From Heliophilum fasciatum (GTDB taxonomy: Bacteria > Bacillota > Desulfitobacteriia > Heliobacteriales > Heliobacteriaceae), in assembly GCF_004341395.1 (NCBI RefSeq), contig NZ_SLXT01000012.1:23294-87293 (forward strand): DNA of 64,000 nt, in the 5' to 3' direction. The position numbers and the translations under genes are program-made. This document shows positions 27,241 through 36,223 of the stretch, in pieces; position 1 is the first letter of the stretch; each line of letters opens with the position of its first letter. Under the pieces are notes generated by a model. It did not search any database. It was not told where the DNA came from and saw nothing but the letters and a program-made list of their open reading frames with translations.

Positions 27241-28356
27241 GTGGGAGAAAGGCAGGCGACCTATGTGTCGATGGCCTTAGTGGCATTTGCCGCTTTTGTG
27301 CTAGCACTCGTCCTTACACCAGCTGTGCGCTGGTTTGCATTTCGCATTGGCGCCGTCGATGTGCCAACGGGGCGAAAAGTGCACTCCCGGGTGATGCCGC
27401 GTCTAGGAGGACTGGCGATCTGGGCGGGATTTACCATCGTGGCTTGTGCCTTGGGTTGGTGGAAACCGGAGCTTTGGCGTCCGGAAATGACCGGACTGCT
27501 GATTGGGAGTTTCATCATCGTCTTGACCGGTGTTCTAGATGATCGCTTTGATTTGTCGCCCAAGATCAAGCTCATCGGGCAAGTGGCAGCAGCCGGTGCG
27601 GTCATTCCCTTCGGACTATCCGTCGATTTTGTGACAAACCCCTTTATTAACCCCGACGTCTTGGAATTAGGTTGGTTAAAGATTCCGATTACGATCTTCT
27701 GGATTATCGGTGTGACCAATGCCGTCAATTTAATTGACGGACTCGATGGTCTGGCTGCCGGAATCTCGGCCATTGCCGCTCTGACCCTCGCCGTTGTGTC
27801 CTGGACCCAAGGTCAAATCCTCGTAGCATACCTGGCGTTAGCCATTGGTGCCGCCGCCGTAGGCTTCTTAAAGCATAACTTTCATCCGGCGACCATCTTT
27901 ATGGGCGACACCGGCGCTATGTTTCTGGGATTCGTTTTGGCCTGCTTGTCCATCATGGGCCTAGCCAAAGTAGCTACAGTGATTTCCGTTTTTGTTCCTA
28001 TTTTAATCGTCGGTATCCCGATCTTAGACACAGGGTTTGCGATTTTCCGTCGTTACCAAAAAGGACAACCGATTTTTCAAGCCGATAAAGGACACTTGCA
28101 CCATCGCTTGCTGGAACTGGGTTTTTCCCATCCCCAGACCGTGTTAATCATCTACGGTATCAATGCCGTTCTCGGTATTACAGCAGTGATTCTCACCAGT
28201 GTCTCGACGGCGCAAAGTGTTTTTGTGTTGATTTTCGTCGCTAGCTTGATTCTTGTGTTGGCGGACCGGTTGGGTATAGTGGGACGTTCGACTGCGGTAA
28301 CGGAAGTGGCCGTAAGTCGGATCGCCATCAAGCAAGAGCAACCGGAAGAGCGCTGA
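27241..28356 (+). CDS. Undecaprenyl-phosphate sugar-1-phosphate transferase (WecA/TagO-like)
   Basis: 371 aa, MraY/WecA superfamily, about 11 membrane segments. Cytoplasmic-loop motifs are complete: VLDDRFDLSPKIKL (Mg-binding DD), NAVNLIDGLDGLAAG and HPATIFMGDTGAMFLG, then DKGHLHHRLLELG with the histidine motif typical of the UDP-GlcNAc-using branch. It starts lipid-linked synthesis of teichoic acid or another wall glycan by transferring HexNAc-1-P to undecaprenyl phosphate. Start is a GTG at 27241 or, better spaced after AAAGGCAGGCG, the GTG at 27265. It may prime the glycan built by the surrounding genes. Confidence 0.92.
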   Translation: MGERQATYVSMALVAFAAFVLALVLTPAVRWFAFRIGAVDVPTGRKVHSRVMPRLGGLAIWAGFTIVACALGWWKPELWRPEMTGLLIGSFIIVLTGVLDDRFDLSPKIKLIGQVAAAGAVIPFGLSVDFVTNPFINPDVLELGWLKIPITIFWIIGVTNAVNLIDGLDGLAAGISAIAALTLAVVSWTQGQILVAYLALAIGAAAVGFLKHNFHPATIFMGDTGAMFLGFVLACLSIMGLAKVATVISVFVPILIVGIPILDTGFAIFRRYQKGQPIFQADKGHLHHRLLELGFSHPQTVLIIYGINAVLGITAVILTSVSTAQSVFVLIFVASLILVLADRLGIVGRSTAVTEVAVSRIAIKQEQPEER

Positions 28357-28453
28357 AAAGGGTCGTTGATTTGATGCAGACAAGCCAGTGGTGAAGTTTT
28401 CCACCAGTGGCTTTTGTCATGTATATGAGTGGAATGTACAATGGGGTGACAGA

Positions 28454-29260
28454 ATGAAATCTTCATCAAAAAGGCAAAGCCCAGGTCTCTTGCCGGAAGA
28501 GATCGAAGTGCTTTTGGCCCCGACGTCAGAGAAACGAACAACATCTACAACATCACCAACACCTGAACCAAAACGCCCGCGCTGGGTCGGTTGGATCAAA
28601 GGTGCTGGTCTAATGGCAGCTGGATTTCTAGTGGGGCAAGTGGTGCTGGCTTTTGCAGCCACACCGGGAACCAGTGATGATCCGTTAGTAGCACGAAGCT
28701 ATCTTTTTAAGGCGATGCGGGCGAATAATGCCGATCTACATAACCAGATCGTGGCCCTCAATGCTCGCGTAGAAGCGTTACAAGTGGCCGTTGCCCGTGC
28801 CGGACAAACGATCCAATTACCGCCCATGCCAGCAGGCTATCAAAGCACCACATGGACAGCCGAAACGGCCAAACTCGGTGGCGGCCTGGAGGCCTTCGCC
28901 ACAAGTGCCCCCGTCACCACGGTAACAACCGGAGCGGCCGGGGCAACTTCATCCGGAACAACCCCCACGACCGCTTCAACCGTTGCGTCGCGGGGCGCAG
29001 TTGCAACAACGTCCGCCACAACGGCTACAACACCGGCCACAGGGACTGCGAAGACCGGTACCATCACACCAACCGGCGGTGCCAATGTGCGCTATGGCCC
29101 GGGTACCGATTATACATTACTGACCAAATTGCCCTATCGCACCAGCGTGGTGATTCTGGAAAAAGTCAACGGTGCCGACGGCGGGCAGCCTTGGTATAAA
29201 GTACGCCTTGCCAACGGGCAAGAAGGTTACGTGCGTCAAGATCTACTGGCCATGCCGTAA
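28454..29260 (+). CDS. Membrane-anchored SH3b-domain protein
   Basis: 268 aa from the ATG at 28454 (GGGGTG upstream). A basic cytoplasmic N terminus is followed by one membrane segment (GLMAAGFLVGQVVLAFA, near residue 50), a short coiled-coil (NADLHNQIVALNARVEALQV), a long Thr/Ala/Gly linker and a C-terminal bacterial SH3 domain (GANVRYGPGTDYTLLTKLPY ... GQEGYVRQDLL). SH3b domains bind cell-wall peptides, so the protein probably spans from membrane to wall. No catalytic domain. It is close to the TagO-like gene and may be co-transcribed. Confidence 0.82.
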   Translation: MKSSSKRQSPGLLPEEIEVLLAPTSEKRTTSTTSPTPEPKRPRWVGWIKGAGLMAAGFLVGQVVLAFAATPGTSDDPLVARSYLFKAMRANNADLHNQIVALNARVEALQVAVARAGQTIQLPPMPAGYQSTTWTAETAKLGGGLEAFATSAPVTTVTTGAAGATSSGTTPTTASTVASRGAVATTSATTATTPATGTAKTGTITPTGGANVRYGPGTDYTLLTKLPYRTSVVILEKVNGADGGQPWYKVRLANGQEGYVRQDLLAMP

Positions 29261-29341
29261 CTGCGCGGCGTCGCCGCGTGACATAGTCGCATACCCTAAC
29301 CGGAAAACAAAAGCAAAAGTAAAAAATCGAGGTGGCAAACT

Positions 29342-30271
29342 TTGCACGTATTGGTCACCGGCGGAGCCGGCTTTATCGGTTCCCATGTCGTAGATACCTT
29401 AATCCAGCGAGGTCACACCGTGACAGTACTGGACGATTTGTCGACCGGCAAACGGCAAAATGTTCATCCCCAAGCCCGGTTGATCATTGGTGACGTCTGT
29501 CAAACCGATTGGCAAGCGCCCTTGACCGAGCAGGATAACCCCCCGGAAGCGGTCATTCACCTGGCTGCCCAAGTCGACGTGCAAACATCGCTGCGTGATC
29601 CCGGGCGCGATGCCCAAGTCAACATTATCGGTACCCTGCAAATGCTGGAATTTTGCCGCCGTCAAGGTATCCAACGCCTGGTGCTGGCCTCATCCGCTGC
29701 CGTCTATGGCGAGCCGCAAAGGTTGCCCATCGATGAAGAACATCCCGTGGCACCGATGAATTTTTACGGGATCAGCAAGCACACCCCCGAGCACTACCTG
29801 GCCGTCTATCGACAATTGCACGGGATCGAAGGCATCGCATTACGCTTTGCCAACGTCTTTGGCCCGCGGCAAGATGCGACAGGCGAAGGCGGCGTGGTGG
29901 CGATTTTTGCCGATCATTTACGGCGACACCAAGCCCCGGTGATTTTCGGCGACGGGGAGCAAACACGGGATTTTGTGTTTGTCGGTGATGTGGCCGCCGC
30001 CGTCATTCAAGCGATGGAAGCGCCGGCATCGCAGCTTCGTCACCATATTTACAACGTCAGTACCGGCGTGCCCTTGACAGTTAATCAACTATACCAGACC
30101 ATGCAGGACATCCAGGGTAGCAAGCTACCGGTTAACTATGGACCGGCGCGGCCCGGCGATATTCAACATAGTTATCTTGATTCGACACGAATCTACAACG
30201 ATCTTGACTGGCGTCCCCGCATCACCTTGGCCGATGGCCTGGCCTTAACGCTCGCTGCCTCAGTCGAATGA
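29342..30271 (+). CDS. NAD-dependent nucleotide-sugar epimerase (GalE-like)
   Basis: 309 aa, extended SDR. TGGAGFIGSH at residues 6-15 binds NAD, LDDLSTG follows, the catalytic Ser-Tyr-Lys set is ASSAAVYGE and YGISK (about residues 120 and 142-146), and RFANVFGPRQ and TRDFVFVGDVAAA are typical of UDP-glucose 4-epimerases and close relatives. TTG start, seven bases after GAGGTGG. It would supply a sugar nucleotide such as UDP-Gal or UDP-GalNAc to the surface pathway; the exact epimer is uncertain. Confidence 0.85.
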   Translation: MHVLVTGGAGFIGSHVVDTLIQRGHTVTVLDDLSTGKRQNVHPQARLIIGDVCQTDWQAPLTEQDNPPEAVIHLAAQVDVQTSLRDPGRDAQVNIIGTLQMLEFCRRQGIQRLVLASSAAVYGEPQRLPIDEEHPVAPMNFYGISKHTPEHYLAVYRQLHGIEGIALRFANVFGPRQDATGEGGVVAIFADHLRRHQAPVIFGDGEQTRDFVFVGDVAAAVIQAMEAPASQLRHHIYNVSTGVPLTVNQLYQTMQDIQGSKLPVNYGPARPGDIQHSYLDSTRIYNDLDWRPRITLADGLALTLAASVE

Positions 30272-30430
30272 GGTGACCGCTACTGCCCTGGCCCTTAAGG
30301 GAGCGTCAGTTTTTGTCCTAAAAAAAATCGGATCTCTTGCCGCGCTTCGACTTTCTTCTGAGGACAGCCTTGCCGCCGCAATGTTATGCTTTTAGTAACG
30401 ATTCGGCATGTAACGATAAAAGGCGACCCA

Positions 30431-30497
30431 ATAATCGGTCAGCAATTGATGCCCAATCGGCCAACAATCGATGCCCGATAATCGGTCAGCCATCGAT
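30431..30497 (+). repeat. Imperfect direct repeats in a 265-bp intergenic gap
   Basis: Three degenerate units of about 20-25 bases built on AATCGGTCAGCAATCGATGC lie between the epimerase and the small gene that follows. No gene was seen from 30272 to 30536. Confidence 0.5.
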
Positions 30498-30536
30498 ACT
30501 GCCTTTACGTAGCATAACAGTAGCGGAGGTGCCGGC

Positions 30537-30734
30537 TTGGTAGGGAGTACAGTATTGTCGAAGCAAGGGGAGTTTCAACTGCCGCAAGAATGGTTAAATG
30601 ACGGACAATGTGCGGCAGTACGCATGGAAATTGACAGCCTCGGGCAATTAGTGATTCGCCCCATTACACACCTGCGGCTCGTCACACCTGTGGAGATGGG
30701 AACGATGGATGCATACGTAGCCGGACAAGCCTAG
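30537..30734 (+). CDS. Small unrecognised protein
   Basis: 65 aa, TTG start seven bases after GGAGGT. The sequence (SKQGEFQLPQEWLNDGQCAA ... ITHLRLVTPVEMGTMDAYVA) has beta-strand alternation that is vaguely like the AbrB/SpoVT swapped-hairpin family (xxGxLPxxW, then GxLVIRP), but the match is too weak to claim. It is followed within 20 bases by a strong terminator, which supports it being a real monocistronic gene. Confidence 0.45.
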   Translation: MVGSTVLSKQGEFQLPQEWLNDGQCAAVRMEIDSLGQLVIRPITHLRLVTPVEMGTMDAYVAGQA

Positions 30735-30745
30735 CCATGTCGGGC

Positions 30746-30778
30746 AAGCCTCCCCTTGATGTGGGAGGCTTTTTTTTG
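30746..30778 (+). terminator. Rho-independent terminator
   Basis: AAGCCTCCCC pairs with GGGAGGCTT (loop TTGATG), followed by eight T. Ends the small gene at 30734 and isolates degS. Confidence 0.9.
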
Positions 30779-30862
30779 CAGGAAAAACGGGTTCGTTTGT
30801 CGAAAGAAGGAGCCCGGGTTATGTACGCAGATCATCCTGGTTAGTGCAGAAGGGAGGCCGGC

Positions 30863-32044
30863 GTGCTGGACGCAACCGCGTTGGATAAAATTGTCCAAGG
30901 GACACTGGAAACGATCGAACAATCGAAAGAAAAAATTTTTTCGATTACCGAAGATGCACGCCTTGAAGTCTCCAGTGTACAAAAAGATCTCCAAGCCATC
31001 CAAAAGGAAACACTAGAGGTAATTGAAAACGTTGACGCTCTGGAACGGCAAGAACGCAGTGCCCGCGTGCGACTGATGGAAGTCAGTCGAGACTTATATC
31101 GTTTTAGCGAACAAGACATTCGCCAGGCCTACGAACAAGCGCAGGCGCTCCAGGTAAGTTTGGCCGTGTATCGTGAACGGGAACTCCAACTGCGTACACG
31201 ACGAGACACACTGGAACGGCGGCTACGTACCCTCCAAAGCATGGTAGAACGGGCAGAAGCGTTGATTGGACAGATTGGCGTGATCTTGGACTTTTTAGGA
31301 AACAACTTGCAAATCGTCGGTGCAAAACTGGAAGAAGCCCAGCAACAAGAGCAATTGGCGCTGCAGATCGTTCTTGCCCAGGAAAAAGAACGGCGGCGCG
31401 TGGCCCGAGAAATTCACGACGGACCGGCTCAGACCATGGCCGGTATGGTGATGCAAGCGGAACTGTGCGAAAAACTGCTCATCCAAAGCCCGGAGCGGGC
31501 CCGGCAAGAACTAGGTGAACTCAAAAACACAGTCCGTCTTACCCTGAAAGATGTCCGCAAAATCATCTATGATCTGCGGCCGATGGCCTTGGAAGACAGC
31601 AGTTTATACGATGCGCTGCGCCGCTATACCGCAGATTTTCAAGAGAAAACCAACCTGCAGATCACGTTGCGCTTTCGTGGAGAAGAACAAGCGCTCGGCA
31701 CAGCCTATAAAGTCGCTTTGTTTCGCATGGTACAAGAAGCCCTCAGCAATGTACATAAGCATGCGCGAGCAACCACTGTAACCGTACAAATGGAAATGCT
31801 TCCGCAAGGCGTAGCCGTTTCGGTGACCGATGACGGATGCGGATTTATTTACGAAGAAATGCAAGGGATGTCGGCCGATCATTTTGGCATTGCCGGCATG
31901 CAGGAGCGCGTAGCCCTGCTGAAGGGAACCCTGAATATACGCACCGGTACCGGCAAAGGAACAACCTTGTTGATCCGGATCCCGCTGAACATGGAGGTGG
32001 CAGACGATGAAACAAAGCGGCACCGTTCGCATTCTGATCGCTGA
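30863..32044 (+). CDS. degS: Sensor histidine kinase DegS
   Basis: 393 aa, soluble, HPK7/NarL-type kinase. Residues 1-165 form a long coiled-coil sensor region (DegS family). The dimerisation and phosphoacceptor domain has the H-box EIHDGPAQTMAG with H185. The C-terminal ATPase has the N-box QEALSNVHKHARA and the G-boxes DDGCGF and GIAGMQERV. In Firmicutes DegS phosphorylates DegU to control competence, exoenzymes and motility. GTG start after GGGAGGCCGG. It overlaps degU by 38 bases, as in a coupled operon. Confidence 0.94.
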   Translation: MLDATALDKIVQGTLETIEQSKEKIFSITEDARLEVSSVQKDLQAIQKETLEVIENVDALERQERSARVRLMEVSRDLYRFSEQDIRQAYEQAQALQVSLAVYRERELQLRTRRDTLERRLRTLQSMVERAEALIGQIGVILDFLGNNLQIVGAKLEEAQQQEQLALQIVLAQEKERRRVAREIHDGPAQTMAGMVMQAELCEKLLIQSPERARQELGELKNTVRLTLKDVRKIIYDLRPMALEDSSLYDALRRYTADFQEKTNLQITLRFRGEEQALGTAYKVALFRMVQEALSNVHKHARATTVTVQMEMLPQGVAVSVTDDGCGFIYEEMQGMSADHFGIAGMQERVALLKGTLNIRTGTGKGTTLLIRIPLNMEVADDETKRHRSHSDR

Positions 32045-32669
32045 TGATCATCCGATTGTGCGCCAAGGATTGCGCAAGATCTTAGAATTAGAGCTACGTT
32101 TCGAAGTGATTGACGAAGTGGGTGACGGGCAAAGCGCCATCCGCCAGAGCCGTAGCTTGCAGCCGGACGTAATTTTAATGGATATTAACATGCCCGGGGC
32201 CAGTGGTATCGAAGCATGCCAAGTAATCAAACGAGAACATCCGCAGATCGGCATCATCATTCTCACCGCCCATGACGACGAGGGCGATATCCTGCGGGCC
32301 GTGGAAGCGAAGGTCGATGGCTTTTTGCTGAAAGATGTCGATCCGGACCGTTTGAGCAGTGCGATTCTTTGTGTGGCTCAGGGCGGTTCCGTCCTCGATC
32401 CGGATATTATCAACAAAGCTGCCGGTTACGGCCGCCAGCGTCATGGACATGGACAGGACCACCGTGGTGACGATTTGACGGAACGGGAAAAGGACGTGCT
32501 TTCCCTGATCGGCCGCGGTGCGTCCAACCAAGCGATTGCGCAGACACTTTTCATCAGCGAAAAAACAGTAAAAAATCACATCACCAGTATCTTTCGCAAA
32601 ATCCAAGTCAAAGACCGTACGCAAGCAGCGCTTTTTGCAATCAAACATCGCTTTGTCGACATTCAGTGA
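32007..32669 (+). CDS. degU: Response regulator DegU
   Basis: 220 aa. Receiver domain with D13/D14, phosphoacceptor D59 (VILMDINMPG), T/S and K at the usual places (IILTAHDDEG, GFLLKDVDPD), then a LuxR/NarL helix-turn-helix (LTEREKDVLSLIGRGASNQA ... LFISEKTVKNHI). ATG start seven bases after GGAGGTGG inside degS. DegU links to the next genes: comF and flagellar promoters are its known targets in Bacillus. Transcription should end at the hairpin 30 bases beyond the stop. Confidence 0.95.
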   Translation: MKQSGTVRILIADDHPIVRQGLRKILELELRFEVIDEVGDGQSAIRQSRSLQPDVILMDINMPGASGIEACQVIKREHPQIGIIILTAHDDEGDILRAVEAKVDGFLLKDVDPDRLSSAILCVAQGGSVLDPDIINKAAGYGRQRHGHGQDHRGDDLTEREKDVLSLIGRGASNQAIAQTLFISEKTVKNHITSIFRKIQVKDRTQAALFAIKHRFVDIQ

Positions 32670-32697
32670 CAAAACAATTTCTTTTTTTACGAAGGAA

Positions 32698-32753
32698 GAA
32701 ATCACCTTTTTGGCGAAACATCTACCATCCATTGCCAAAAGGGTGATTTTTTT
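32698..32753 (+). terminator. Strong rho-independent terminator after degU
   Basis: AAATCACCTTTTTGGC (32699-32714) pairs with GCCAAAAGGGTGATTT (32734-32749), 15 of 16 positions with one T-G wobble, and a run of seven T closes it. It lies inside a reading frame that could be mistaken for the 5' end of comFA, which helps to place the true comFA start downstream. Confidence 0.85.
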
Positions 32754-32778
32754 GCTTTGCTTACGAGGAGTGCTGTAC

Positions 32779-35109
32779 TTGGCCCGCGGCGGCCACAAGG
32801 AATGGCTCGGTATCACCCATGATCCTACGCTGGACAGCGCTGTGCTGGCCCACGAAGGCTACACCGAATTAAACGTAATCACGCCGATATTGCCCATCGG
32901 TATCCTTTTATATATCTGGAAAAAATTATGGCATGAAGACGCCGGCGGTTTTGACGGCCGATCGCGGTACTGGCTTACCGAAGGGCGCTGGCCAAGTCAC
33001 GCAACGCAGGGGTGTAACGGGCAACCCAACCGTCAACGTAACCGTCAACCCAATCAGCAGAGAAGCTGGTGGACTGGTCCTCTGGATTGGGCAACGAAGC
33101 AATCGGCGTGGTGGAAGCAAAAAAGCCGCAGTTTTCTGGATGATCTGCAGGCATCATGGAATAACCGCCTGCCGGACCGGCGGGATGATCAACGGGATGA
33201 TCACCGGCATGATCCAGCCATAAAACCGTGGCTAAGCCAAGTTATCGCCCTCTTACGCAAGGTTGATGCTCCCGCTGCCGGTGATCGGCAGCCCTATCCT
33301 GTACACATCTACCGCATCAATCGCGAGCAAGGGGTACCCTTTACGGTGGAGCAAGCTCGGCAAGTAGCAATGGCAATGGAAGGCCGGTTGCTGTTTATGA
33401 ATGAAGTAGAAAAAGCAGTAGCTGAATGTGTACAGGGTGCCCCATCCAATGGACTTCCCCTGGAAGATATTTTGCAGGTCTTAGCGTTGCTTGGCGTTAT
33501 CCAAGTGTTTGCTTCGGTGGAGTTGAAGGCCCCGGGGCAGGGGCAGTGCATGCGCTGCGGTGAAACGGAAAACGTCTTGCTTAGTTCCTGTGTGCGTTGC
33601 GGCCGTAGCCACTGCATGGCCTGTGAAGCCTGTGCAGCTATGGGCGAAGCACGGCTGTGCCGTCCGCTGTACGGAATGGCCGGCGATGAGCAATGGCTGG
33701 AACGATGGGACCATGATGTGGAGCCACGGCTACGCCTGATTTGTCGGCCAAGCCGAACAGATAAGCAACGGGCGGCAGCGCCGGGATATTCGCCGAATGA
33801 ACCACCGCCCGGTATGCACTGGCCCCAGTTGACCTTCAAGTTGACACCGGCCCAAGCAGCAGCCAGCCAGCGCGTCGAAGCGACGTTGATGCACCGAACC
33901 ATGGCAACACCAGGTGCCGTTGGCAGAGTCACAAGCGAAGCCACCCCCATCCATGACATCGCCGCCACCGATACGCGCGAGGAGCCCGGCAGCCCCCAGG
34001 GCGTTCTGGTCTGGGCCGCCTGTGGTGCTGGCAAAACCGAAGTTGTCTTTGGCAGCATCGCCCAAGTCCTGCGCGCCGGCGGACGGGTGCTTTTTGCCAT
34101 TCCGCGCCGCGATGTGGTGCTGGAACTGGAGCCGCGCATTCAACAAGCCTTTCCCGGTGCCAGCGTCGGCGCACTTTACGGCGGAAGCTCAGAAAAATAC
34201 ATCCGGCGCCAGATCGTCATCGCCACCACGCACCAAGCGATTCGCTGTTTTCACAGCTTTGACTTGGTTGTTTTAGATGAAGCCGACGCCTTTCCCTACC
34301 AAGGCAGTGCGATGCTCCACCAAGCGGTCTTGCGTGCACGGAAACGACAAGGCCGTTCGGTCTATATGACGGCCACACCCGATATAGTATTAAAAGAAGC
34401 CGTTGCTGCCCGGCAATTGGCGCTGGTGACCATTCCCGCCCGCCATCATGGCCGACCGCTGCCCGAGCCGGAGATTTTACTGGAGAAGAAATGGAACTGG
34501 CAAAAGGATCAATTGATTTTCCCCGAAAAACTCCTGCACTTTTTGCATCGCAGCGTGGAAGGCGACGTAGCGCAGGTCTTTCTTTTTGTTCCTTCCGTTT
34601 TTTTAGCGCAGCGCGTCGGGACATCCCTGCAAGTTGCGACCCGCTTACCTCCCTTTAACGATTTTAAAGGGATCTGGGTCGAGTACAGCCATTCCCGCGA
34701 TCCGGAACGAGAAAGCAAACGACAGCGGTTCAGCCGCCAGGCCTTTCCGATCTTTGTGACGACGGCGATCATGGAGCGCGGGATCACCGTTCCGCGAGCC
34801 AACGTCGTTGTTCTCTTTGCGGAAAATGAACGAATTTTCGATGAACGGGCATTGATCCAGATGGCAGGACGAGCCGGGCGCTCCAGCGAACGCCCCGACG
34901 GTACCGTATGGTTTGTCGGCACTCGCAAGACATCGGCGATGCAAGAAGCATTAACCAGCATCCGCTGGCTTAATGAAGAGGCCCGAAAAAAAGGATTTTT
35001 GGCCTCCTCCATCACTCAGCAACCGGCAGAAACAACACAAAAGGAGGATAACGTATGGGCGCATGGGATAGTGGATGGACGATTGCCCGGTCTCCGCGAG
35101 CACTGGTAG
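32779..35109 (+). CDS. comFA: ComFA-like DNA-uptake helicase
   Basis: 776 aa from the TTG at 32779, eight bases after GAGGAG and just past the degU terminator. After a 240-residue region that includes an unusual Arg/Gln/Asn-rich stretch (33000-33220), there is a zinc finger (C257-x2-C260 ... CVRCGRSHCMACEAC), then a DEAH/DEAD-box core: Walker A CGAGKT at about 415-420, DEAD at 500-503, SAT-equivalent YMTATP, and the arginine-finger motif QMAGRAGRS. ComFA is an ATPase that pulls single-stranded DNA through the membrane channel in competent cells. The start of comFC overlaps it by 55 bases. Confidence 0.9.
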   Translation: MARGGHKEWLGITHDPTLDSAVLAHEGYTELNVITPILPIGILLYIWKKLWHEDAGGFDGRSRYWLTEGRWPSHATQGCNGQPNRQRNRQPNQQRSWWTGPLDWATKQSAWWKQKSRSFLDDLQASWNNRLPDRRDDQRDDHRHDPAIKPWLSQVIALLRKVDAPAAGDRQPYPVHIYRINREQGVPFTVEQARQVAMAMEGRLLFMNEVEKAVAECVQGAPSNGLPLEDILQVLALLGVIQVFASVELKAPGQGQCMRCGETENVLLSSCVRCGRSHCMACEACAAMGEARLCRPLYGMAGDEQWLERWDHDVEPRLRLICRPSRTDKQRAAAPGYSPNEPPPGMHWPQLTFKLTPAQAAASQRVEATLMHRTMATPGAVGRVTSEATPIHDIAATDTREEPGSPQGVLVWAACGAGKTEVVFGSIAQVLRAGGRVLFAIPRRDVVLELEPRIQQAFPGASVGALYGGSSEKYIRRQIVIATTHQAIRCFHSFDLVVLDEADAFPYQGSAMLHQAVLRARKRQGRSVYMTATPDIVLKEAVAARQLALVTIPARHHGRPLPEPEILLEKKWNWQKDQLIFPEKLLHFLHRSVEGDVAQVFLFVPSVFLAQRVGTSLQVATRLPPFNDFKGIWVEYSHSRDPERESKRQRFSRQAFPIFVTTAIMERGITVPRANVVVLFAENERIFDERALIQMAGRAGRSSERPDGTVWFVGTRKTSAMQEALTSIRWLNEEARKKGFLASSITQQPAETTQKEDNVWAHGIVDGRLPGLREHW

Positions 35110-36083
35110 ATGTACAAAGTGTCAATCCCAAACGAGCAACCCCCATCTGGAAAACCGCCTGGGCGCAGGTGTTTCGTTCCGCGGCGGACACGGTCTTTCC
35201 GACGGCGCAGGAATGCTCCTTTTGCCAGCAGCCGCTCAACGGGGATACACGGACAGGCTTATGCCGGCACTGCCTGACCGATCTGGATCTGGAGCGCCAG
35301 GGGCTAAACCAGTGCATGACATGCGGCAAATACATCGATGCGGAAGCAACCACCGTGCCTAACAATGCGCCCAATATCGCATCCAATGTAGCACCTAACA
35401 ATGCACCCAATATCGCATCCAATGTAGCACCTAACAATGCACCCAATATCGCATCCAATGTTGCACCTAACAATGCACCCAACATCACACCTAACAATGC
35501 GTCCACCACAGCGATCAACGGTAATGAATGCAGCGACTGTCTCCGCCAAAAGCCGCTCTTTGCGGCGGCCTGGAACATCGGTCCCTATCGCGGGCTCCTG
35601 CGCCAGAGTCTGCACGATCTGAAATACCAAGGACAACGGGCCAAAGCAGAACCGCTGGGCCGCTTGATGGCAACCATCTTATGGCGCAACGTACCGAATG
35701 CCACCTGGACCCAGCCGTGGGGCGACTGGCAACAAGCCCATTTGATCCCGATCCCCGTACATCCACAAAAATTACAAACGCGCAATTACAATCAAGCCCT
35801 CTTGCTGGCCCAAGCCATCAGCGCCGAGACGGGGCTGCTCGTCAATGATCGGCTGGGGCGGCGCAGCGACACCGAAGCGCAGGCCCATCTGACGCGGCAG
35901 CAACGTATGGAAAACCTGCGTGGCCAATTCTACGTTCTTCCCGGCGCATCGGCGCCAACAGCGATTATCGTCGATGATATATACACAACCGGAGCGACCG
36001 TAGCCGAAGCCACCCGCGTTTTGCGGCAGGCCGGCTATGTACGTGTAGTGGTTCTTACGGCAGCGGCCGGTATCGGTTATTAA
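35055..36083 (+). CDS. comFC: ComFC phosphoribosyltransferase-domain competence protein with repeat insertion
   Basis: 342 aa; the family usually has 220-250. ATG after AAAGGAGG. N-terminal zinc knuckles CSFC ... CRHC and CMTCGKY, then an Asn/Pro/Ala repeat (APNNAPNIASNV, residues about 102-155), then CSDCLRQKP (the second half of the split zinc module). The PRTase core is intact: HLIPIPVHPQKLQTRNYNQA and the PRPP loop IIVDDIYTTGAT. ComFC is needed for DNA uptake together with ComFA. The insertion sits between two cysteine pairs that are normally close. Confidence 0.9.
   Translation: MGAWDSGWTIARSPRALVDVQSVNPKRATPIWKTAWAQVFRSAADTVFPTAQECSFCQQPLNGDTRTGLCRHCLTDLDLERQGLNQCMTCGKYIDAEATTVPNNAPNIASNVAPNNAPNIASNVAPNNAPNIASNVAPNNAPNITPNNASTTAINGNECSDCLRQKPLFAAAWNIGPYRGLLRQSLHDLKYQGQRAKAEPLGRLMATILWRNVPNATWTQPWGDWQQAHLIPIPVHPQKLQTRNYNQALLLAQAISAETGLLVNDRLGRRSDTEAQAHLTRQQRMENLRGQFYVLPGASAPTAIIVDDIYTTGATVAEATRVLRQAGYVRVVVLTAAAGIGY
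35358..35513 (+). repeat. 36-bp in-frame tandem repeat inside comFC
   Basis: The unit CCTAACAATGCACCCAATAT plus CGCATCCAATGTAGCA recurs at 35358, 35394, 35430 and 35466, 36 bases apart, with a shortened fifth copy at 35490. Because 36 is a multiple of 3 the comFC frame stays open and gives the 12-residue repeat PNNAPNIASNVA. Confidence 0.95.
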
Positions 36084-36156
36084 GCATCGTGAGCGCTATA
36101 TGTGTTCATGGCAAGACGTGATACGTCATAAAAGAGGAAAATACATCAGGAAGCTA

Positions 36157-36186
36157 TTGTTTCTACTTGAAAATTAGAGCTATAAT
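36157..36186 (+). promoter_or_regulatory. Candidate sigma-A promoter before yvyF
   Basis: TTGTTT (36157-36162), 18-base spacer, perfect TATAAT (36181-36186), 38 bases before the GTG at 36224. It would drive the first yvyF copy. Confidence 0.55.
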
Positions 36187-36223
36187 GAAAACAAATTATG
36201 CATCCAAAAAGGGGACATCAAAG

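Noticed and set aside
35358..35513. CRISPR array inside comFC
   Set aside because: Repeats are contiguous and in frame with the gene; no spacers.
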